Under the pieces are notes generated by a model. The model was not told the origin of the DNA. It was given only the letters and a program-made list of their open reading frames with translations, and did not search any database. 5,560 nucleotides of DNA from Candidatus Zixiibacteriota bacterium (GTDB taxonomy: Bacteria > Zixibacteria > MSB-5A5 > JAUVRN01): NCBI GenBank assembly GCA_030597645.1, contig JAUVRN010000158.1, positions 1 to 5,560 of the forward strand, given 5' to 3'. Of this stretch, positions 1-4,584 are shown in pieces (position 1 is the stretch's first letter; each line of letters begins with the position of its first letter). The position numbers and the translations under genes are program-made.

Positions 1-951
1 CCGGCTGCGCTGCTCCGCCTCAGCAAGCGAAGTCGCGGTCTTTTCCCGCTCGAGGATGTCGCCTTGGATGGCGCTGGTCATGTGGTTGAACGCCGACGCC
101 AACTCGCCGAGTTCGTCCGAGGAAGCATGCTCGACCTGCTTGCCATACTGACCCGCCCCCACATGATCCGCGGCCACGACCAGTTTGCGAATGGGGACGA
201 TGAACCGTCGGTGGAGTGCAAGACACGCACCCAGCGTGAAGGCCAGCCCCATGCCTGCCAGGCCCAGCATAAACCCCGCGTGAACGTATCCCTTCTTCCG
301 CAAGCTCCGCACTTCACTCGCGGTTCGGGCATCCACCATGGCAAGGAACTCGCTGATCGGCTCCATGATCTTGGACTTGGCCTTGTGGTACTCCTCGCCG
401 TGCATGATCTGTCGGGCCATCGGCAGATCCGGTTCCTTCACGATCGTGAATCTGCCCGAGCCGTCGCCGAACTTGCCCTTCGCCGCGTTCATTGCCTTTT
501 CTTCGAGACGCACGAGCTCGTCGGAACGGGCTTGGGATTCATCGAGCCTCGAGAACTCCTCTGCCGTGAAGTCCATCTTCCGCATCAGATCCCGCAGCGA
601 CACCGGTTTGCCGTCCGGCGTCGGCTTCTCCCCGGTGGCCAACACGAAATCCCAGTAGATCCGTTGGTAGTTCTCCGGGCGCGGCTTCTCACCCTTGCGA
701 ATAGCCAGGACGTCGTAAAAGTATTGTTCGTACGCGGGATCGCCCGTCACAACGTACGTCCTCGCCATGCGTGTCAGATCATCAGAACTCTGACGCAGCT
801 CGTCCGCCAGCTTGTAGGACTCGAACCGGCGGATTTCGCTCGCCGCCAACTTCTTCTGGTTCTGTGCGGAGACGTAGGAGACGCACACAAGGCTTCCCAG
901 CAACCCCGTGAACATGAAGAAAACCAACAGGAATATCGATCGGACGGACAT
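1..951 (-). CDS. Membrane sensor protein with HAMP domain (5' part; output domain off-window)
   Basis: The gene starts at 951 with ATG and stays open for 317 codons to the left edge with no stop, so it is partial at its 3' end. A GAGGA site at 962-966 sits 10 bases before the ATG. Residues about 5-28 form a transmembrane helix. Residues about 50-210 form a sensor region with the stretches DLTRMARTYVVTGDP, GEKPRPENY and HGEEYHKAK, which I recognise from extracytoplasmic domains of chemotaxis receptors, histidine kinases and diguanylate cyclases. Residues about 221-246 are a second transmembrane helix. Residues about 247-300 are a HAMP domain, with Pro253 and the DELGELASAFNHM segment, leading into a coiled coil. 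The layout is that of an inner-membrane signal transducer. Whether the output is a kinase, methyl-accepting or GGDEF domain cannot be seen. The ligand is unknown. It lies downstream of a broken sensor gene in the same orientation. Confidence 0.9.
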   Translation of the reverse strand, partial: MSVRSIFLLVFFMFTGLLGSLVCVSYVSAQNQKKLAASEIRRFESYKLADELRQSSDDLTRMARTYVVTGDPAYEQYFYDVLAIRKGEKPRPENYQRIYWDFVLATGEKPTPDGKPVSLRDLMRKMDFTAEEFSRLDESQARSDELVRLEEKAMNAAKGKFGDGSGRFTIVKEPDLPMARQIMHGEEYHKAKSKIMEPISEFLAMVDARTASEVRSLRKKGYVHAGFMLGLAGMGLAFTLGACLALHRRFIVPIRKLVVAADHVGAGQYGKQVEHASSDELGELASAFNHMTSAIQGDILEREKTATSLAEAEQRSR

Positions 952-956
952 TTTGA

Positions 957-1040
957 CTAGATCCTCATCTTCCTTACGGTTCTGGATCGCACCGCGCGTT
1001 TCCACCCGGCATCTCTCATTGGGCCGTTGTGCTGAGTCAT
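957..1040 (-). CDS. Possible 27-codon leader ORF upstream of the sensor gene
   Basis: An ATG at 1040 opens 27 codons, beginning MTQHNGPMRDAGWKRAV and ending in TAG at 957-959, five bases before the sensor ATG. A GGAG site at 1048-1051 lies 7 bases before the start, which is good spacing. The peptide is strongly basic and has no recognisable domain or signal sequence. Its ribosome-binding site and first five codons closely match those of the patatin gene (MIQHN there, MTQHN here). It could be a translated leader coupled to the sensor gene, the leftover start of a duplicated gene, or chance. Coding is not proven. Confidence 0.25.
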   Translation of the reverse strand: MTQHNGPMRDAGWKRAVRSRTVRKMRI

Positions 1041-1055
1041 TGTTTCGCTCCACTG
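1027..1055 (-). repeat. 29-bp imperfect direct repeat, copy 2 (translation-start region)
   Basis: This segment matches 3004-3032 at 24 of 29 bases in the same orientation and without gaps. The shared blocks on the plus strand are ttgtgctg, tcatt and ctccactg. On the minus strand it carries the GGAG site, the ATG and the first codons of the small ORF at 957-1040. The match does not clearly continue into downstream codons. Confidence 0.55.
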
Positions 1056-1064
1056 TTTGCGGCA

Positions 1065-1082
1065 ACAGGCCCTTGGCCCTGT
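1065..1082 (-). other. Hairpin downstream of the truncated sensor gene
   Basis: On the minus strand the sequence ACAGGGCCAAGGGCCTGT can fold into a seven-pair stem with one bulged G and an AAG loop. It begins 13 bases after the TGA at 1096-1098. There is no T-run after it, so it is not a classical intrinsic terminator. It could be a U-less terminator or an mRNA-end structure, though short GC stems arise easily by chance in this base composition. Confidence 0.25.
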
Positions 1083-1095
1083 GTCTGTCTCGTTT

Positions 1096-1689
1096 TCAGC
1101 GTTGCGCGTTCGAATCCCGGGACCTGGCTACTTGAACAGGTCTCCGAGCACGTTCGGAACGACGGGCGTGATTGTCAACGGAAGACCCCAGTGGGCCCCG
1201 ATCCTTGCCACGCATCGAGAAGATGTTGGTGCGCTCCGGGGATACCAGGGAGAAGCCCAGATCATCGTGTCCCATGCCTCGTTCGCGGAAACAGGCGCGG
1301 AGATCGTCTGAAACGCCACCATTCGGCATGGCCCCATGATCGCGAGGAAGCTTCAGAAGGCGGCGAGTAAGTTCCACCAGTCGTGGGTCCCGTGAGAAGT
1401 GTTCTACATACTCCCTCTCCGCATGGTACCACGCCCTCAGCGATTCCTGCGTTTCTGCGACAACGATGTGGAGCGAATCGCCGGTGTTCTCCCGCGTCTG
1501 ACGTTCAATGTAGCGGAGGCCGAACCAGGAGCCGCCGGTGACGATACCCAGGAAGAGCACGAGCACAAGCAATCCCGCCGTGCGGTGCGCGGACCATCGC
1601 CTCGGTCTGGCGGCCGACGTTGCCGGAAGCACAGCGGCCTCTGATTCCGCGGACGAGTCAGCGTCGCGCGTGGGTGATGCCTCGGCCAT
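1096..1689 (-). CDS. Truncated, probably frameshifted N-terminal fragment of a membrane sensor protein
   Basis: An ATG at 1689, with AAGGAG at 1699-1704 nine bases upstream, opens 197 codons. A TTG directly before it, at 1692, is a less likely start. Residues about 1-36 are a polar, Ala/Ser-rich cytoplasmic tail, about 37-58 a transmembrane helix, and about 70-158 the start of a Cache-like periplasmic sensor region: a long helix with SLRAWYHAEREYVEHFSRDP, then the FSLVSPERTNIFSMR strand pair. In sensors of this type SMR is normally followed by a short loop with IG and then a P-x-x-L-x-x-x-F segment. Here those residues (IGAHWG, then PNVLGDLFK) lie in another frame at about 1131-1202, which ends in TAG at 1128-1130. 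The 37 residues after Arg160 in this frame look non-native. No second transmembrane helix or output domain follows, so it is probably a decayed sensor. If expressed, the product would be an anchored stub. Confidence 0.6.
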   Translation of the reverse strand: MAEASPTRDADSSAESEAAVLPATSAARPRRWSAHRTAGLLVLVLFLGIVTGGSWFGLRYIERQTRENTGDSLHIVVAETQESLRAWYHAEREYVEHFSRDPRLVELTRRLLKLPRDHGAMPNGGVSDDLRACFRERGMGHDDLGFSLVSPERTNIFSMRGKDRGPLGSSVDNHARRSERARRPVQVARSRDSNAQR

Positions 1690-1736
1690 CAAGATCGTCT
1701 CCTTACATTCCTGAAGCTCCGCCTAGCCCTGAATCT

Positions 1737-1764
1737 GGACCGGTACTCGCGGACCGCCGGTCCG
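1737..1764 (-). terminator. Possible U-less terminator hairpin after the patatin gene
   Basis: Two competing stems fit here. One is a perfect 7-bp inverted repeat, GGACCGG at 1737-1743 with CCGGTCC at 1757-1763. The other is a 6-bp stem, CGGACC at 1750-1755 with GGTCCG at 1759-1764, with a 3-base loop. They lie about 30 bases past the patatin TGA on the minus strand. No T-run follows, so termination is only a possibility. Confidence 0.35.
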
Positions 1765-1793
1765 ATCCGTCTGTCCCGCTCTGGAGCACCCGC

Positions 1794-3017
1794 TCACTTC
1801 GTCAGGCGCTCGCAGATCTCGTCGGAGATCCCGGGGGGCCTCTTCTGCCATGAATAGCCGGCCTTCGCTTGCTCGTAGGCGGTGTTGAACAACCGGGTCA
1901 TCTCCACGGGGTCGAAGGCCTCCTTGGCCTTTCCCTCATAGTCATCCGGAATAAAGGCCAGGTTGAATTCGGTCCCACGCGGAGCGGCTACGAGGTAGAT
2001 GCGGTACAGGTCGCCCACGGCGTTGAAGTTGATCATCGAGGAGACGGTCTTGCCGGCGATGACGCCGATCTTGGGCTTCAGCCGTGATGCGCCCAGTCGC
2101 ATCTTCCCGTTGCGGATGATAAACACACGTCGCTTCATTCGCGCCATGTCCAAGCCGGTGGCCTGGACAACCTCGGCGATGTCCAGGAGTATCCCACCCA
2201 GGAACACCTGGGCCTTTACGCCCCCGTCCACGTGCATCTCGTCGTATCGCTTCCCGTCGGCCTCGACGGGGATGTACACGGGCGGGAAGACGATCGGGAT
2301 CGCCGCGGAGGCCCGGATGATGCTATGGTAGAGCTTCATCGAATCGGGGTGCCCGCTGGCGGCAATCGCACCCATATCCCATATGACGAATCGATCGGCA
2401 TCGAGGTTCGTCGTCCCGATGAACAGGCGCCGGCCTTTCTTGTGCTCCCGCGCCACGGCTTCCAGCATCTCCTGGGGGTGGTACCGGGCGATCATCCTGG
2501 CCAGGGGAGCACTGTCGCTGATCGCATCGCTGTAGGGCCAGACCAGGATGGACCGGCCCTGCATAATGTCGGCCGTGCTCGTCGTGGTGAACGCCTTCTT
2601 GAGCTGGTCGTCGTACTCTTCGCCGAGGAATGCGAATGTCGATACCAGCGCCCCCGTGCTGATGCCGGTTACGAACTTGAACTTGGGACGTGTGCCAGCC
2701 TTGCTCCACCCACACAGCAGACCGGCGCCGTAGGCGCCGTTGTCCCCGCCGCCCGACAGGGCCAGAAAATCGTAACTCCGCTCGCCGTTGGGACCCGTCT
2801 TGAACGCATCGCCCTCCTGCTGGATCGACTCGATGAACGTCTGCTGGAATGCGGGGCTTGGCAGGCCGGCGAGCGCCCGCGCTTTGGGGATGCCGGGGAT
2901 CTGTGCCTTGTCGGCCAGTTCCACCGGCACGGGGTTGCGAGTGATGCCGCACCCGGCCGTGCACAGCAGTAGGACCCAGAGAATGCTCTGCAAGCGTTGA
3001 CTATTGTGCTGGATCAT
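1794..3017 (-). CDS. Patatin-like phospholipase family lipoprotein
   Basis: This is a complete 407-residue serine acyl hydrolase of the patatin family, whose members cleave acyl chains from phospholipids or related lipids. The ATG at 3017 follows a GGAG site (3025-3028) by 7 bases. An upstream open stretch in this frame overlaps the neighbouring genes out of frame and is not part of the gene. Residues about 1-22 form a signal peptide ending TAGC; Cys23 is the probable lipidation site, although Thr at -3 is not ideal. The patatin core has the Gly-rich oxyanion motif SGGGDNGAYGAG (from residue 88), the nucleophile elbow GISTG with Ser120, the conserved RASAAIPIVFPPV segment, and VDGG with Asp264 completing the Ser-Asp dyad. 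All catalytic elements are present, so it is likely active in the envelope. The usual basic residue after GGG is replaced by Asp-Asn, a variation I recall from lipoprotein patatins. Substrate is unknown. It follows a lipoprotein hydrolase after 89 bases containing a hairpin, so cotranscription is uncertain. Confidence 0.95.
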   Translation of the reverse strand: MIQHNSQRLQSILWVLLLCTAGCGITRNPVPVELADKAQIPGIPKARALAGLPSPAFQQTFIESIQQEGDAFKTGPNGERSYDFLALSGGGDNGAYGAGLLCGWSKAGTRPKFKFVTGISTGALVSTFAFLGEEYDDQLKKAFTTTSTADIMQGRSILVWPYSDAISDSAPLARMIARYHPQEMLEAVAREHKKGRRLFIGTTNLDADRFVIWDMGAIAASGHPDSMKLYHSIIRASAAIPIVFPPVYIPVEADGKRYDEMHVDGGVKAQVFLGGILLDIAEVVQATGLDMARMKRRVFIIRNGKMRLGASRLKPKIGVIAGKTVSSMINFNAVGDLYRIYLVAAPRGTEFNLAFIPDDYEGKAKEAFDPVEMTRLFNTAYEQAKAGYSWQKRPPGISDEICERLTK

Positions 3018-3032
3018 TTTCTCACTCCACTG
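3004..3032 (-). repeat. 29-bp imperfect direct repeat, copy 1 (patatin start region)
   Basis: This segment holds the GGAG site, the ATG and the first five codons of the patatin gene. It matches 1027-1055 at 24 of 29 bases without gaps, with mismatches at repeat positions 9, 10, 16, 18 and 21. The GGAG and ATG occupy the same positions in both copies, and the encoded peptides are MIQHN here and MTQHN there. Confidence 0.55.
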
Positions 3033-3069
3033 AAGTTGCTGGGATGTCGCATACCCGCGTCGTTTCCGT

Positions 3070-3099
3070 GCCTTCTCCCGCAACTCCCGGCGGGAAGGC
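3070..3099 (-). terminator. Strong intergenic hairpin between the hydrolase and patatin genes
   Basis: The arms are GCCTTCTCCCGC (3070-3081) and GCGGGAAGGC (3090-3099). They pair over 10 bp with a small bulge on one side and an 8-base loop. On the minus strand the hairpin begins 7 bases after the TAA of the hydrolase gene (3107-3109). It lacks a following T-run, so it may be a U-less terminator, an attenuator lowering patatin expression, or an mRNA-stabilising structure. Confidence 0.4.
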
Positions 3100-3106
3100 G
3101 GAGCCG

Positions 3107-3892
3107 TTACCGAGGCGCGCCGCGGGGCGGCCAGGTGGTGCTCTGCAGCCAGGCGGGCGCACGCTGGGAGATCACCCGGCCATTGGTGGCCACGAAGTGC
3201 GCCGGGCCCACCACACCCAAACTCGCCGCCGTAACCTGACGCTCGAACACCCTGGGGTGGCTCCCATGGAAGCCCGTCCGCCCCGCCGAGTTGCCGTGCC
3301 CGCCGTCGACGTTCCCGAACATGGCCGTGCCGGTGTTCAGCAGGTTGTCTTCGGGGTTGGCCACGTTCACCAGCCCGCGACGGGTCATCCGCAGGGCCTC
3401 GCTCAGGTCGTAGTTGGACGAGAGGCTCGCCGACAGCAGGAACGCCCCTTCGATCGGGCGGGCGCCGGGAATACCGGCGAGGCTTTCCAGTGCGAACACG
3501 GCTACCCCTCCTCCGCCGCTGTGCCCGATGAGGAAGACCGGCTTGCCGGGATGGTCCGTCTGGTACTTGGCGATTCGTTGGGCCAGCTTCGCGCCCGCCC
3601 GGCGGTTGCCGGCGGCGTCGGTCTGGTTGACCAGCATCCCGATCCCCGGCACGGGGAAGCCCCACCGGTAGATCGCCAGCGCGTACGGCACACCGGCGTT
3701 TTCCAGGCCTCGGCGGATGTCGCGGTTGGCGCCGCTCTCGCCCTCGATGCCGGGCAGGATCACCACCATACCTTTGGCCGACCGGGTGGGGGACGTGTAG
3801 CTCGTACCCAGCGTCACCGGTTCCAGGCATCCGCCCACGCCCAAAGCCGCCAACAGCAGAAGGACCAGGCCATGCCCACCGGCCCCGGCCAA
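3107..3892 (-). CDS. Lipoprotein alpha/beta hydrolase (serine hydrolase)
   Basis: This is a predicted envelope-anchored alpha/beta hydrolase, probably an esterase or lipase; the substrate is unknown. The open frame from a TTG at 3892 gives 261 residues. Residues about 8-21 are a hydrophobic signal core ending VGGC, with Cys22 the likely lipidated residue. GMVVILPGIEG (about 41-51) is the first core strand and oxyanion region. GHSGGGGVAVFALE (from 123) is the nucleophile elbow with Ser125. Asp195 and His232 (GPAHFVATNG) are candidate triad partners, not firmly assigned. The TTG start has no good Shine-Dalgarno site and leaves a signal peptide without an Arg/Lys n-region. A far better start, ATG at 3926, overlaps the preceding TGA as ATGA and has GGAGG 7 bases upstream, but is one base out of frame. 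Deleting one G from the four-G run (3883-3886 on the plus strand as cccc) joins it and gives MNGSNQRTVRAIGRAGGHG before the hydrophobic core. The real gene therefore probably starts at 3926, with an indel or sequence error. Confidence 0.88.
   Translation of the reverse strand: MAGAGGHGLVLLLLAALGVGGCLEPVTLGTSYTSPTRSAKGMVVILPGIEGESGANRDIRRGLENAGVPYALAIYRWGFPVPGIGMLVNQTDAAGNRRAGAKLAQRIAKYQTDHPGKPVFLIGHSGGGGVAVFALESLAGIPGARPIEGAFLLSASLSSNYDLSEALRMTRRGLVNVANPEDNLLNTGTAMFGNVDGGHGNSAGRTGFHGSHPRVFERQVTAASLGVVGPAHFVATNGRVISQRAPAWLQSTTWPPRGAPR
3883..3886 (-). other. Probable frameshift site (G4 run) in the hydrolase 5' end
   Basis: The run reads GGGG on the minus strand, inside GGCCGGGGCC. Removing one G puts the well-placed ATG at 3926 in frame with the lipoprotein signal peptide and hydrolase. 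It could be a sequencing or assembly error, a real inactivating or phase-type indel, or irrelevant if TTG at 3892 is used. Confidence 0.5.
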
Positions 3893-3922
3893 TCGCCCGG
3901 ACCGTGCGTTGATTTGAACCGT

Positions 3923-4534
3923 TCATCGTCGGTCCTCCCGGATGGCCCGGTAGGTCACTACCTGGCCGGACACCTCGAAGGTTCCGCCGTCGGATTGGGT
4001 CCACAGGTGGGCCCGGACCAGTCCGCCCGGCACGGCGTCGCTGCGGTGGACGCGAATCCGCACGTCCTGCTCCGTGGCGACGAAGTCGTCCAGTTTGGCG
4101 TGGACCTGCACTTCCCGCACGACGCACCGGACCGTCTTGCCGGCGATCTGGAGGTCCTTCTCACCCAGTTCCGTGATGCGGGCCTCGGGGTGCGTGGCCG
4201 GGTGGTCGGCCGGGTCGATCCGGGCCAGTTCGGCGCGTTTGCGGACCTTCGGCGGGGCCAGTTTTCGGCCGCCGAGCGGCTGAATCGTCCGGGCGAGTAC
4301 GACCTTCTCGGCGTCCTTGGCGAGGAGCGTTTCGGTCAGGCGCAGCCGCTGCTTGCCGGCGTCAGTCTTCTGGACGCCCTCAAACGTCACCGTCGATCCC
4401 GGTGCGAACGCGGCCCAGGCGACGTAGTCCGGGTTGGCGACCTTGACCGGGCCCGAACTGCACCCGGCCGCCAGCAGGCACGTGCAACCGACAGCCAAGG
4501 CCACCGCGGCCCGGGGCGATATCAGGTTTCTCAT
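3923..4534 (-). CDS. Small lipoprotein of unknown function
   Basis: This is a 203-residue predicted lipoprotein. The ATG at 4534 follows AAGGAG (4543-4548) by 8 bases. The frame is open further upstream, but that part overlaps the DUF2092 gene and lacks a signal peptide. Residues about 1-24 form a signal peptide with basic residues Arg2 and Arg8, a hydrophobic core and the lipobox LAAGC, with lipidated Cys25. The mature part opens with NPDYVAWAAFAPGSTVTFEG (from residue 34), followed by probable beta-strand segments, including a GKTVRCVVREVQV stretch and a DAVPGGLVRAHLW stretch near residues 166-178. I recall proteins of similar shape (an opening W-x-x-F-x-x-G-S-x-V segment, then GK-x-x-x-C and VPGG-V-x) in planctomycetes, but know no named family. 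No catalytic motif is visible. It lies 50 bases after the DUF2092 gene and its stop overlaps an ATG, so it is very likely in one operon with its neighbours. Confidence 0.85.
   Translation of the reverse strand: MRNLISPRAAVALAVGCTCLLAAGCSSGPVKVANPDYVAWAAFAPGSTVTFEGVQKTDAGKQRLRLTETLLAKDAEKVVLARTIQPLGGRKLAPPKVRKRAELARIDPADHPATHPEARITELGEKDLQIAGKTVRCVVREVQVHAKLDDFVATEQDVRIRVHRSDAVPGGLVRAHLWTQSDGGTFEVSGQVVTYRAIREDRR
3934..3938 (-). promoter_or_regulatory. Shine-Dalgarno GGAGG for the ATG at 3926
   Basis: GGAGG lies inside the last codons of the upstream lipoprotein gene, 7 bases before an ATG that overlaps that gene's TGA as ATGA. This is a standard arrangement for translational coupling, and it argues that the hydrolase is initiated here and not at the TTG at 3892. 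Confidence 0.6.
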
Positions 4535-4564
4535 GGCGGAGGCTCCTTGTCTGCGACAACCGGC

Positions 4565-4582
4565 CCGGGCGTCTGGGCCCGG
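4565..4582 (-). other. GC hairpin in the gap between the DUF2092 and lipoprotein genes
   Basis: CCGGGC at 4565-4570 pairs with GCCCGG at 4577-4582 around a 6-base loop. On the minus strand it starts 2 bases after the TGA of the DUF2092 gene and lies before the AAGGAG of the next gene. It may tune or process the intercistronic mRNA. No T-run is present. Confidence 0.3.
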
Positions 4583-4584
4583 CG

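Noticed and set aside
64..960. 298-codon open frame on the plus strand
   Set aside because: It is antisense to the HAMP sensor gene, whose minus-strand translation shows clear TM, sensor and HAMP features.
1035..1130. Possible full tRNA gene around the T-loop-like motif
   Set aside because: No acceptor stem, D-arm or anticodon arm can be formed at the right distances, and the T-stem itself has mismatches.
2323..2964. 213-codon frame on the minus strand inside the patatin gene
   Set aside because: It is a shifted-frame shadow of the patatin gene, with Arg-rich composition and no domain.
3018..4127. Extension of the patatin reading frame far upstream of 3017
   Set aside because: It overlaps the hydrolase and lipoprotein genes in another frame and has low-complexity Arg/Gly/Pro content. 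The patatin signal peptide and ribosome-binding site fix the start at 3017.
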